DNA of 39,898 nt, from contig JARHXX010000032.1 in assembly GCA_029269125.1 (NCBI GenBank), positions 1-39,898 on the forward strand. Reading direction: 5' to 3'. Made by a program: the position numbers and the translations under genes. Below the pieces are notes generated by a model, which was not told where the DNA came from, did no database searches, and saw only the letters and a list, made by a program, of their open reading frames with translations. The number at the start of each line of letters is the position of its first letter. Positions within the stretch are counted from its first letter, which is position 1. Below, piece after piece: positions 7,626-17,064 of this stretch. Source of the stretch: Kiritimatiellaeota bacterium B1221 (GTDB taxonomy: Bacteria > Verrucomicrobiota > Kiritimatiellia > SS1-B-03-39 > UBA6053).

Positions 7626-9389
7626 TTAGAAACTCACATCCAGGGAGAAATGCGCCCGGGTGTTATCGCCGCTGACGCTCGCGCCACTTTGTTCAAGTTG
7701 CCAGCCGTAGGCCAAGCGAAAAGTAGCATACCGAGAGAGTTGGTAGTTTAGTCCGGCACCTACACTGTGGAGTTCATAGCTTTCTTCGCCGGGTAATTTT
7801 TCTTCGCTTCCTAGCTGGGCGTAATCCTCAAAGATGAATATACGTAGGGCATCTGGAACGCCCCAACCCCGTGCAGGCGAAAATGGGGGGAGTAGAAGTT
7901 CTTGGCTCAAGAGAAATCCGTTGTCGCCGATGACTTCTCCCTCTTCGTATCCGCGTACGGAATAGAATCCTCCGCCACTAAAACTTTCGCTTCCGAGTAA
8001 GTTGCCATTGGCTTGTTGGGTCTCAGCGTGGATGGTCCAATTCCATCCTTTAGGAAGGCGGGTATCTCGGAACAGGTTTGCGTTTCCATAGAGATAAGTT
8101 GCCGAGGCATATGCACGAGAGGCTTCAAAGGCCTCATCGGTATTCCGCGAGGTCAGGTCACCCGGGCTGGCGGTGAGCTTTAGTCCAAAGCTGGTATAAC
8201 CGTAGGCATCCTGTACTGTTGCCTGATATTGTGCGCGTGCCTGTACGATGTGGGTGACATTATCCGAAACCGGAATGATGAAAGGGGGTTGCAGGAAGTC
8301 CAAGTTGTTATCACTTGATTTGAAATCCAATCCGAATTGCAGGTTGTGGTTGTATCGGCTGCCGAGCGCACGCAGGGGAAGATCGAGGTTCAGCCCCAAT
8401 TGCCAACTTTCCCCGGCCTGGTCAAAGTCGGGTTCGGTTTTGCTTTCGATTTCGGAGTAGGCGCCAAAGAAGGTGAAGCTGTTGCCCCCGGGTAAATCGG
8501 AGGTGTAATTGGTTGATACCGCTTTGGAGTGTTTGGCTTCAAAATCACTGGTCCATTGCAGGGTCATTTGATCCGCGCGCCAGAAGGCATTTCCCCAGTT
8601 GATGCCTGCACTGACTCTTTCCTCGGTGGTGGAGGGGGAGCCCGTATTATTGACGCCGGCGAAGAGTCGGTAGGGGGTGCTGTCGCTTGTGAGAAGGACG
8701 ATATCCGCTGTTCCCGGTTTGTCTCCTTTGGCAAATTGCGGGGTGGCGTCCCGGAAGGGATTGAGATTGATCCGGGTGATGCCCGCTTGTATTTTTACGG
8801 TGTCGATAGGGTCACCGGCGGACACGGGAATGCGGGAGAGATAACTTTGATCGGTGAAATGAGAATTTCCTTCAACCCGAATTTCTCCGAGGGTACTTTC
8901 GATGACCACAAATTGAAGGATGCCATCGGTAATATCTTGAGGGGGGAGATAGACTTGGGAAAAGGGATGGCCGATTTGTGCGAGATAAAAGCGTTGAGCT
9001 TTGATCATCCTTTCAGTGGATTCTACCGAAACGGGTTTCTCTAAATAGGCAGAGACCACGATCAATAATTCATCCGAGTAATCGCCAGAAATTTGTTTGG
9101 CTTCCAACGGTCTTCCGGGAGAAATGGCTCCGTCGTCAAGCAGGGTGGGGGAACCGATAAGTCGCACACCTTTTAGCTTGGGCATAATGATTTCTTCATC
9201 GGGCGTCGCCCAAATTTTCATTCCCATTTCATCCAGCTGTGTCTGGGTGATGCGGGGCATATCGACTGGTTCAACAGGTTTTACCTGTTTGGGTACGGTT
9301 TCAGGGAGGACTTTATCTAAATCTTGCGCAGGCAGGAAGGAACAGAGAGTGAGCAAGCAAATTGGTGGGACGATGTTAGTTAGTTTCAT
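7626..9389 (-). CDS. TpsB outer-membrane transporter (ShlB/FhaC/HecB family)
   Basis: This 587-residue protein has a signal peptide (MKLTNIVPPICLLTLCSFLPAQ) and probable POTRA domains. One POTRA-like segment is GVRLIGSPTLLDDGAISPGR and the second is GEIRVEGNSHFTDQSYL. A beta-barrel follows from about residue 210, with an RGY motif (GFYSVRGYEEGEVIGDNG) typical of the channel loop and a terminal phenylalanine (FSLDVSF) that marks outer-membrane barrels. The partner exoprotein gene is 12 bp upstream on the same strand. Its job is to recognise the TPS domain of that exoprotein and thread it across the outer membrane. The length is normal for the family. Confidence 0.92.
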   Translation of the reverse strand: MKLTNIVPPICLLTLCSFLPAQDLDKVLPETVPKQVKPVEPVDMPRITQTQLDEMGMKIWATPDEEIIMPKLKGVRLIGSPTLLDDGAISPGRPLEAKQISGDYSDELLIVVSAYLEKPVSVESTERMIKAQRFYLAQIGHPFSQVYLPPQDITDGILQFVVIESTLGEIRVEGNSHFTDQSYLSRIPVSAGDPIDTVKIQAGITRINLNPFRDATPQFAKGDKPGTADIVLLTSDSTPYRLFAGVNNTGSPSTTEERVSAGINWGNAFWRADQMTLQWTSDFEAKHSKAVSTNYTSDLPGGNSFTFFGAYSEIESKTEPDFDQAGESWQLGLNLDLPLRALGSRYNHNLQFGLDFKSSDNNLDFLQPPFIIPVSDNVTHIVQARAQYQATVQDAYGYTSFGLKLTASPGDLTSRNTDEAFEASRAYASATYLYGNANLFRDTRLPKGWNWTIHAETQQANGNLLGSESFSGGGFYSVRGYEEGEVIGDNGFLLSQELLLPPFSPARGWGVPDALRIFIFEDYAQLGSEEKLPGEESYELHSVGAGLNYQLSRYATFRLAYGWQLEQSGASVSGDNTRAHFSLDVSF

Positions 9390-9401
9390 AATAATTTTTG
9401 A

Positions 9402-12400
9402 TTACATTCCCATCAGCATTTCATCCAATGAATCGACCAGCATGGTTTTAAAGATATTGTCGGCAACGTCCTTCGCTTTGGGGTTTTTCCCGAGTGCTTT
9501 GGTTTGCGGTGTCATGTCCATATCTGCGAAGGTCATTTTAGTGGAACCTGCATTCACGAGTTCATTAAATATGGCTTCCTGTTCATCATTCTGGACGATT
9601 TCGATGCCGGCCCAGGTTGTTGCGAAACCTGCTGCGGCCACAACAATAGCGGGTGCGATGGCCACAATGGAAGATTTGACCCCTACTCCTCCAGCCGCCG
9701 CAGCTCCTGCATATGCTTTAGAATGCAGCGCTGCCGGGAACATGATTGCACCAATCGTGGTGACGTTTGCTACTGCAAAGGTGGCTCCACCTGCCACAGC
9801 TCCTGCACCTACACCCGCGGCAGCGCTGACAAGGCCTGAATTTTGACTCAAAAGCTTATATTTTGACATCTTCACTTCCAGTTCCGCATAACTGGATTCT
9901 TTTAAAAATTCACCGAAGGGTTGTTCCGCATTGACCAGGTCAAACATCGCGACAGATTTTAAATTCATGTCGTTTGAATAATCTTCTCCGGAATCAATAT
10001 AGGCTTGCATGTCGTCCATGGCCTCTAGGGAATTGGTCATATTTGATAACAAGGTTTCGAATTTTTTGTTAATAGCGAATTCTTCACTTCCCTCCTCTCG
10101 AACTTCAAACCATCGTTCAATCCCTCGCATGGCTGACTCGGGATCCCCATCTATGAGACTGGCAACTACGGCCTCCATGGCTGCGTTTTCTTCCGGACTT
10201 AGATTTTCGGCATTCTCCTTGAGAAAATTTAGGGCAGCTTTGCTGGCTGTGGTTGTTTCCGTTTTCAGTTTTTTACGCGCGCGGTAATAAAACCGGGATG
10301 CGTTCGGCGTTTCTTCGAAGGTTGCCTGTTTTTCCAGCAGGCTCTCCGCCATGGCTTTTTGTTTTTGGTTCACTTTGTCCAGGGTCACCTCCACTAAGAG
10401 GCTTTCTCCTGGGGTGAAGGTATCCGGATCTTTCAATTGAAGGTCCTGAAGATAGTTGACGAGGGCCCCGCCCATTAACATTCTTTTTTCAACATTGGTT
10501 TCCACATCTGCCAACCAGGCCCGAATGGTTGCTTCATCAAAATTTGGAGGTTCAATATCCGTTCCCGCAAAAATGGCCTCATAAAGGGTGGTTCCTTCTT
10601 CAGCCTCCAACATGTCGCCCGCATACAGATCGAGTAAATAAGTCATGATCATTTTTACAGTCATGTCTTCGTAGGTGGAAAAAAGTTTTCCGAGATTATT
10701 TTTATAATCATCATAACTCACCACTTTAAGAACCTCAGGGTTATACGTGGTGGCGGGCGGGGCAAACTCTTCGCTGATATCCAGTTCATCCGCACCTGGA
10801 AGGGGAACATTCTCGGTGCCGGGGGGAGTGGTGTTCGTTTGGATGCCGGAAATGACATTCCCGTCAGTTGAACCACTCCCCGATCCTGTGGAAGTGCGAA
10901 CGGCCACAAAAGGTTCAATTTGAGTTACGACATAATTTTGACTTGCGAATAAATATTCCTGGCCTGGAATGACTCCCCTGTACATTCTTTGGTCTGTTGC
11001 CGGGTCTACTCTGAATCCGAGGGATTCTCCGGCTTTAAATTCAACCGTTTCTGTAGGGAGGAGCGATAAAAATGACGCGAATCCATTTACAAAATCGGCA
11101 GAGCGCGGATCGGGGGCGGACATGAAATCGCGATAATTCTCTGACACCAATTCCCGGGTGGTGCTGACACGAAATGTTCCAACCGGTAAAGAAGTATAAA
11201 TATCCTGAAGGGTATCTCCATTCGCCAAATTGCTGGCGGTAAGGGTGTAGGGTAAATCGTTGAGATTTCCTGCGGTGCTGAAGTCTGTAATACCATCAAA
11301 TAGCGCCTGGGCATCTGCAACGGATAATGTAATCGCCCGTGGGGTAACCGTGAGTACGCCCTCGGCTAAATTTTCGAGACTGTAACGGCTGGGATCGAGG
11401 GTTGCCCGGTTGGTGATTATATAGAATCCGGAGGGGGAGTTCGCATCGGTGATGAGATGGGTTTCAATATCAAGTACGTTATCCAGGTCGATGAAATCCG
11501 GGACAGGCAAGCCTTCAACTTGATAGCTGAATTCAGGATTGTCATCTCCGTAATCTCGGGTCTCACTGTTGATTCTGATTGAAAGAGGTCGGGGTAAGAT
11601 TTCGAGTTGACCGATTTGATTTTCCACCAGTCGATAATTATCATTTATGACGCTGGCCATAATGCTGTACTCTCCGGCAGGTTCAAATTTTGAGGGGCCT
11701 GCAAACTCGAGGATTTGGTCAACCGGATCTAAGCCGGGTAAAAGGTTGGTGGGGCCATTAAATGTTATCTCATTTTCATCGCCGTAGAATCGTTTGCTAT
11801 CCTCAAGGTTGATGGTGAGGGAGCGGGGGAGTACCTGAAATGAATTTCCAGACACGGTGTCTACCACGTAATTCGGATTTTTGGAGGCTACCTGAAAGAA
11901 ATAGGTTCCTATGGGTGTCCTGAAATCGGTTGGATCAAAGATGTCGGTCACGTCAGAAGCCTGATCACCAAACTGTAATCCTAGTACGGTTAAATTATAG
12001 TCCGAAGGAAGAGGATCTCCGTATTCTCGGGTGAATCCGCTTCCGAGCACAGAGATAGTGGCCGGGGTGATCAAGAGTTCACCGGGGTTGACGTTCACAC
12101 GGTAATTTGGCGTGGCGGCGGTGGCGGTGATGGGGTAGGTGCCGACAGAAGATCCTGCAATCGCCGTGGTGTCGAAACTGAGGGCTAACTGGTTTACGGT
12201 GTCAGAACCTTTAAGACCTGCCCCTGCTTCCGCGGAAAAGGCCGGGTTACTCTCGGTGTAACTGCGGTTTTCGTCGCCGATATATACTTCAATATCGACA
12301 GGCGTTAAGGTGAGGGTGCCGGGGAGAGTTGAAATCGCATAATTAGGATTGGAGCCGGTAGAAACCGTAATGGCGTATCCGCTGCCGGGAAGAACATTTG

Positions 12401-15400
12401 AAGTGGGGGTGGCGACGGAGGAAAGTGCAAGGCCCGCGATATCCTGTGCTGAAGCGAAGTCGGGCAGGTTTAGGATGGTGGAGGTGAAGGAAGGATTGTC
12501 TTCTCCATATTCGCGGGTTTTATTATCGGCTTCAATGGTGATGGCCCGAGGGGTGACGTTGAGGGTTCCCTGCGTAAATGTTAGCGCATAATTTTGAGCG
12601 GTGGCGGATAAAATTTGCACGGGGTAGTTGCCCAGATCCGATGTCTGACTTGCAAAGACCTGGAAATTTTCTCCGGTGACAACGGACACGCTGTCTCCAT
12701 TGCGAAGTCCGGTGCCGGTGAGGGCAAAGGTGCTGGGGTTATCGTCACCATAACTGCGGTGGGTCAAACCGGGGGTGAGAGTAAGGGGAGCTTTGGTGAT
12801 GGTCAAATTCCCCGGAACGAAAGTTACATCATAATTTGAATTGATGACTGTGGCGTTCAAACTCACCGGGTAATTCCCCACTGAGGATCCTTGGGTGGCT
12901 GTGGTTTCAAATTGTCGGCTCGGTTCGAGGACATCGTTCACGCCTTGTCCCAATCGATAACCTGCATCGTCCGTGAAGGTAAAACTTGGATGGGCCAATC
13001 CATATTCCCGACTGCTGTTGCTAACGGTGTAGGTGAGAGGGGCGGGGGTGACATTGACTGCACCTGGTTGATAGGTAATGCTGTAGTTGGGATCTGTATA
13101 TCCCGATGCGGTAAGGGCGTAGCTGTTTACATCCGATGTGGGGTCGGCAGGGGTGGAGAAACTGAGCAAGCTGTTTGAGAATTCGCCAGGTACAAAATTA
13201 CTGCTTTGCGCCACGAAGGATGGATTGGCAACACCGTACTCTCTGGATACGGTTGGCGCGGTAATGGTGACTTCCCGTTGCTCAACGGTTGCGACACCGT
13301 TGGCCAGGGTTATATTGTAATTTGGATTGCCGAAGACGTAGGGCACAATGGAGTAAGTGCCTGCATTTACAGTGCGAGGGCTGGCCGCTGAAGTTACGGA
13401 AACGGCTCCGAGGTCCGCTTCTGATGCAAAAGGTGGCAGGTTTTCATACCGGGTGGTAAATGCCGGTAAATCGTCTCCATAAGCTTTGGTAAGATTGTCT
13501 GCACGGAGTGTGATTTCGCGGGGGATGATCTCGAGTGTTCCCGGTTGATACACAATGTCGTATCCGGTAGCGGCTGCTCCTGAACCTAAAAGGTCATATT
13601 TCCCGATGGAGGAGCTTTCAATAGCGGGGGTGTTGATTTGCAATCCGGTTACGACGGCTGACGTATCCCCACCTTGAAATCCACTATAGGTGACGGTGAA
13701 ATTGGGATCGGGGTCTCCGAAGTGACGAATGGCATTTTGTACCGCAATGATAAGTTGGGGTAGGGCGGAGGGGTCAACCGTAAGTAGACCATTTACGAGG
13801 TTTAAGGCGTAGTCAAAATCAGACAGACTCACACTTCCCGCCGTGATGGTAATGGTGTAGGTTCCATTGGGACTGGAAGAGGTGGCCGCGCTGGTTAAAT
13901 CCGGCGTTCCGGAAAAAGCTGCGGATGCCATGTCGCCTCCAACCAACCCTGAAATGGTAAAGGTGAATGTTGGATTGGAATCACCAGCATTTTTTGCGGC
14001 GGGGTTTGCGGTAAGGGTGAGGGTGGGTGCCATTGTGTAGACAAAACGATTCCCGGTTTGACTCAGGGATGACGGTGCATTCCCTGTCCACGTTTTATTA
14101 TAAACTGGATTTGCGACCAAACCGTCGGCGCTAAGGTTTGCAGGGTCATCCGAATAAATTAAAAACCGTCCGCCATTGGTGGGGTGTACGGCGCTGGCAC
14201 CTGCTTGGTTGATAAATGATCCCGCGGTGGATGCGAGATGAATATCAAATCCGTCTGTGATGAGGGAGGTGCCGCTGCTCAGGGTTAAGTCTCCTGGAGT
14301 CACGATGGTGATGTCTCCGCCTGAGCTTTGGAAGGTCCCATCCACGATTAATCCTCCGGATCCGTCAATCACGGTCAAATCTTCTTGGAAAAATCCTGTG
14401 GAAACCGTGCTGCGAAGGGTGCCGATTTGATTTGCAGGGTTGTCAAAAATCACCTCCCCGATGAATCCCCCGGTTTCGGCGCCCATGCTGACTTCTGAAT
14501 ATCGCAGATCCAGTACGGGGGTCACCAAGGTGCCGTTAAAATCAACGCCGCCCATGGGGCCATCGAGATTATTTGTCGAGTAGTCAAGATCTGTATCCGG
14601 ATTGCGTTCAATCACAACTTCAGAAGCGGTGACGGTGGCAGAGGCCTTTACGATGAGGTTTGCATCGGAGAATACATCCTCATAATAGCCCAGCTGAAAG
14701 GTGACGGGGGCACCCGCAGCATGGATGTCTTCGTTTATGAAAATGTTATTTCCTGATTGCAAGGTTAACTCATTTCCGGAGGTCCAGGTGAGGGACGAGT
14801 TGACTTCAATGGAACCGTCATAAACGCTGCCGGCAAATGAGGTGTCCAGAATCACATTTCCTGCTCCTAATAGGGATTCGAGCGTTGAGGAGGATATCGT
14901 GGAGGAGGCAGTCGTGAGGGTCGGCTCGAAAATATAGGGGCCGGTACCATTTAATGAAATATTTTGATCCGCAGAAACGATTTCCAGGGATGAGGGGTCC
15001 AAAAGTAATGACCCGGATTGACCGTTGGCCGCCGAGACATCCGCCATCCCGCGGAAGGCCAAATAATTTTTTCCGGAAACTTCGGCGAAACCTCCGTCTC
15101 CAGATACGGATCCGCCCTGTCCGTCGATCCGGCCTTCAAACAGAGTGGCATCATCCGCCCAAACCACTGCTTTACCTCCGGAACCGGTGGGGCTTTGGGC
15201 GGACACATCAATTACGGCTGTGTCGGCCACGTAGGTTTGGAGCGCATTTGCAACCGAGGGGTTGCCGCCGTGCACATCTCCACCGACCCAAACATCTCCA
15301 CCGCTTCCGTCCACATTGTGGGCGGAAATTTCGCCTGCGTGGGTAATGCGGCCCTGTTCAGAGGTGAGGTACACCCGACCATTTCTGTTTTCAACCCCGG

Positions 15401-16223
15401 TGGCACGGATGATGCCCTGTTGGTTAACGGCTAAATCATACACATTGCCCCCTGCAGCCTTTAACTCAGCCTGGACTGCTTCAATGACGCCCTGATTTTC
15501 TACACCTGCAACATCCACAGGGCTGTCCTCAACATCTTCAGTTTCCTCTTCGACCTCGTGTTCCGTATCCTCTTCGTCACTGTCTTCTACGGAGGTTAAA
15601 ATGAGGAGCCGTTGATCACTGGAGGGGGATAAGAGGATTTCCCGTCCGGCTCCCAAAGCGGTGACGCCATGGGGAGAAGAGATATTGCCTTGGTTGGAGA
15701 CGCGGTAGCCAATGAGAATTACATCCCCGTTCGAGGCGGTGATGGATCCCATATTGGTGACCCCGGCAGTAGAGCTGCCCGAAAAATGTAAGTCGCCTCC
15801 AGCGAGAAAGTCCTGGTCGGAAAGGTCGAGGGTTGAGGCGATGAAGGCGCCGGTGTTGATTCGGGCGCCATTTCCCACCACAATGCCATTGGGGTTGATT
15901 AAATAGACTTTGCCGTTGGCATTCAGGTTGCCCATGAGATGGGAGGGATTTCCACCGGTGACCCGATTCAAAAGGGCGGCTTGTGCGCTTGGTTGCTGAA
16001 TATTTACGGTATGTCCGGCAGGAATAGAGAATCCGCCCCAGTTGACGATGGCCCGTCCGCTTGCTTGGTAAATTTGGGTTCTGTTTACACCGGGAGTCAC
16101 AGTTACTTGCCCGCTGCGGACAGAAGGGTTCGATGGCTGAGCCTTTAGGGGGGAAGGGCCAAAGCTCAGGAGGCACGAAAAGATGACCGTTTTACAGATC
16201 TGCAAATGAGAGAAGGATTTCAT
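9402..16223 (-). CDS. Giant two-partner secretion exoprotein with MBG repeats (TpsA)
   Basis: The product is 2273 residues. A signal peptide (about 1-28) is followed by a haemagglutinin-type TPS secretion domain (NWGGFSIPAGHTVNIQQP, then LINPNGIVVGNGARINTGAF). An acidic stretch (DSDEEDTEHEVEEETEDVE) interrupts the early helix. From about residue 730 to 1600 there are some eleven MBG-type modules, recognised by the REYGxxNPxF/KAYGDDLPAF pattern. The last 500 residues are different: charged and helical, then a long Ala/Gly-rich hydrophobic stretch (AAAGVGAGAVAGG and AIVVAAAGFATTWAG), ending in a short polar tail. A good Shine-Dalgarno (AAAGGA) precedes the ATG. It is probably a surface adhesin or S-layer-like fibre. 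A LytTR regulator gene lies 124 bp upstream. Confidence 0.92.
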   Translation of the reverse strand: MKSFSHLQICKTVIFSCLLSFGPSPLKAQPSNPSVRSGQVTVTPGVNRTQIYQASGRAIVNWGGFSIPAGHTVNIQQPSAQAALLNRVTGGNPSHLMGNLNANGKVYLINPNGIVVGNGARINTGAFIASTLDLSDQDFLAGGDLHFSGSSTAGVTNMGSITASNGDVILIGYRVSNQGNISSPHGVTALGAGREILLSPSSDQRLLILTSVEDSDEEDTEHEVEEETEDVEDSPVDVAGVENQGVIEAVQAELKAAGGNVYDLAVNQQGIIRATGVENRNGRVYLTSEQGRITHAGEISAHNVDGSGGDVWVGGDVHGGNPSVANALQTYVADTAVIDVSAQSPTGSGGKAVVWADDATLFEGRIDGQGGSVSGDGGFAEVSGKNYLAFRGMADVSAANGQSGSLLLDPSSLEIVSADQNISLNGTGPYIFEPTLTTASSTISSSTLESLLGAGNVILDTSFAGSVYDGSIEVNSSLTWTSGNELTLQSGNNIFINEDIHAAGAPVTFQLGYYEDVFSDANLIVKASATVTASEVVIERNPDTDLDYSTNNLDGPMGGVDFNGTLVTPVLDLRYSEVSMGAETGGFIGEVIFDNPANQIGTLRSTVSTGFFQEDLTVIDGSGGLIVDGTFQSSGGDITIVTPGDLTLSSGTSLITDGFDIHLASTAGSFINQAGASAVHPTNGGRFLIYSDDPANLSADGLVANPVYNKTWTGNAPSSLSQTGNRFVYTMAPTLTLTANPAAKNAGDSNPTFTFTISGLVGGDMASAAFSGTPDLTSAATSSSPNGTYTITITAGSVSLSDFDYALNLVNGLLTVDPSALPQLIIAVQNAIRHFGDPDPNFTVTYSGFQGGDTSAVVTGLQINTPAIESSSIGKYDLLGSGAAATGYDIVYQPGTLEIIPREITLRADNLTKAYGDDLPAFTTRYENLPPFASEADLGAVSVTSAASPRTVNAGTYSIVPYVFGNPNYNITLANGVATVEQREVTITAPTVSREYGVANPSFVAQSSNFVPGEFSNSLLSFSTPADPTSDVNSYALTASGYTDPNYSITYQPGAVNVTPAPLTYTVSNSSREYGLAHPSFTFTDDAGYRLGQGVNDVLEPSRQFETTATQGSSVGNYPVSLNATVINSNYDVTFVPGNLTITKAPLTLTPGLTHRSYGDDNPSTFALTGTGLRNGDSVSVVTGENFQVFASQTSDLGNYPVQILSATAQNYALTFTQGTLNVTPRAITIEADNKTREYGEDNPSFTSTILNLPDFASAQDIAGLALSSVATPTSNVLPGSGYAITVSTGSNPNYAISTLPGTLTLTPVDIEVYIGDENRSYTESNPAFSAEAGAGLKGSDTVNQLALSFDTTAIAGSSVGTYPITATAATPNYRVNVNPGELLITPATISVLGSGFTREYGDPLPSDYNLTVLGLQFGDQASDVTDIFDPTDFRTPIGTYFFQVASKNPNYVVDTVSGNSFQVLPRSLTINLEDSKRFYGDENEITFNGPTNLLPGLDPVDQILEFAGPSKFEPAGEYSIMASVINDNYRLVENQIGQLEILPRPLSIRINSETRDYGDDNPEFSYQVEGLPVPDFIDLDNVLDIETHLITDANSPSGFYIITNRATLDPSRYSLENLAEGVLTVTPRAITLSVADAQALFDGITDFSTAGNLNDLPYTLTASNLANGDTLQDIYTSLPVGTFRVSTTRELVSENYRDFMSAPDPRSADFVNGFASFLSLLPTETVEFKAGESLGFRVDPATDQRMYRGVIPGQEYLFASQNYVVTQIEPFVAVRTSTGSGSGSTDGNVISGIQTNTTPPGTENVPLPGADELDISEEFAPPATTYNPEVLKVVSYDDYKNNLGKLFSTYEDMTVKMIMTYLLDLYAGDMLEAEEGTTLYEAIFAGTDIEPPNFDEATIRAWLADVETNVEKRMLMGGALVNYLQDLQLKDPDTFTPGESLLVEVTLDKVNQKQKAMAESLLEKQATFEETPNASRFYYRARKKLKTETTTASKAALNFLKENAENLSPEENAAMEAVVASLIDGDPESAMRGIERWFEVREEGSEEFAINKKFETLLSNMTNSLEAMDDMQAYIDSGEDYSNDMNLKSVAMFDLVNAEQPFGEFLKESSYAELEVKMSKYKLLSQNSGLVSAAAGVGAGAVAGGATFAVANVTTIGAIMFPAALHSKAYAGAAAAGGVGVKSSIVAIAPAIVVAAAGFATTWAGIEIVQNDEQEAIFNELVNAGSTKMTFADMDMTPQTKALGKNPKAKDVADNIFKTMLVDSLDEMLMGM

Positions 16224-16347
16224 AGCTATATTCCTTTGGAGAAATTTCTTCCAGAGTAAGGATTTCGCTATGGTTTAGCAAAAACAGGATCGGTTACATG
16301 ATGACAAATATGACGAACAGTGTATTTTTCCTGACCAACGGTGTTTA

Positions 16348-17064
16348 TTATAAAAGGGAGGGATTAATTTTGTTTTTAAGCTCTGCCCAATAACTGCGTC
16401 CGACCGGCACTTCGTTTTGATTTGAGAGCTTTAGGGTTTTTTGTCCACGGGTGTAGGTATGAACGGATTGAATTTTTTCGATTTGAACGAGGTGTTGACG
16501 GTGTATTTGCTCGAAACCTGATGGCGCGAGTTGAAGCCACTCTTTTAAAGTTTTAGCGACCATCATGCATTTACCCTCTTCGAGGGTGAGGTGGGTGTAA
16601 TTTCCATCGGAGCGCAGATGAAGTATGTGGCTCCACGAGATCCATTTTAATTCGTTATCGACCTTTACCATCACCCGGTCGGACTCAACCACCTCTGGCA
16701 GCGGAGGGAATTGTTGACTGCGGATGCGTTCGAGGGTTTGGGAAAGTCGGGAGGCTTCAACAGGTTTCAGGAGGTAATCCAGCGCATTGGCTTCAAAAGC
16801 TTTTACAGCATAACGGTCGTAAGCGGTCACGAAAACGATTCGGGGCCAGGGTTCAGGTAATTGGCCTAGAAAATCGAATCCGGTTTCGCCCCGGAGATGG
16901 ATATCGAGAAAGATGACATCGGGTTGGCATTTTTGACAATCACGGAGCGCATCCGTAATGGATTGTACACAATTTAAGACTTTCACATCCGAATGTTTAT
17001 CCAGAAGTGTTTTAAGAGCTTTTGATCCCAGGATTTCATCATCGATCAGCAGGGCTTTGATCAT
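16348..17064 (-). CDS. LytTR-family response regulator
   Basis: This 238-residue regulator has a receiver domain with acidic pocket D8-D9 and phospho-acceptor aspartate near residue 54 (VIFLDIHLRGETGFDFL), and a lysine in YLLKPVEAS. The LytTR DNA-binding domain starts near residue 140 (VKVDNELKWISWSHILHLRSDGNYTHL) and ends in a typical VPVGRSYWAEL. Its start overlaps the upstream kinase gene by 4 bp (ATGA). It probably controls the two-partner secretion genes that follow on the same strand, though direct repeats for a LytTR site were not identified. Confidence 0.93.
   Translation of the reverse strand: MIKALLIDDEILGSKALKTLLDKHSDVKVLNCVQSITDALRDCQKCQPDVIFLDIHLRGETGFDFLGQLPEPWPRIVFVTAYDRYAVKAFEANALDYLLKPVEASRLSQTLERIRSQQFPPLPEVVESDRVMVKVDNELKWISWSHILHLRSDGNYTHLTLEEGKCMMVAKTLKEWLQLAPSGFEQIHRQHLVQIEKIQSVHTYTRGQKTLKLSNQNEVPVGRSYWAELKNKINPSLL

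Noticed and set aside
12000..14000. CRISPR array or DNA satellite in the giant gene
   Set aside because: The periodicity is at protein level (MBG modules of about 75-90 residues); DNA copies are diverged and there are no constant short repeats with unique spacers.
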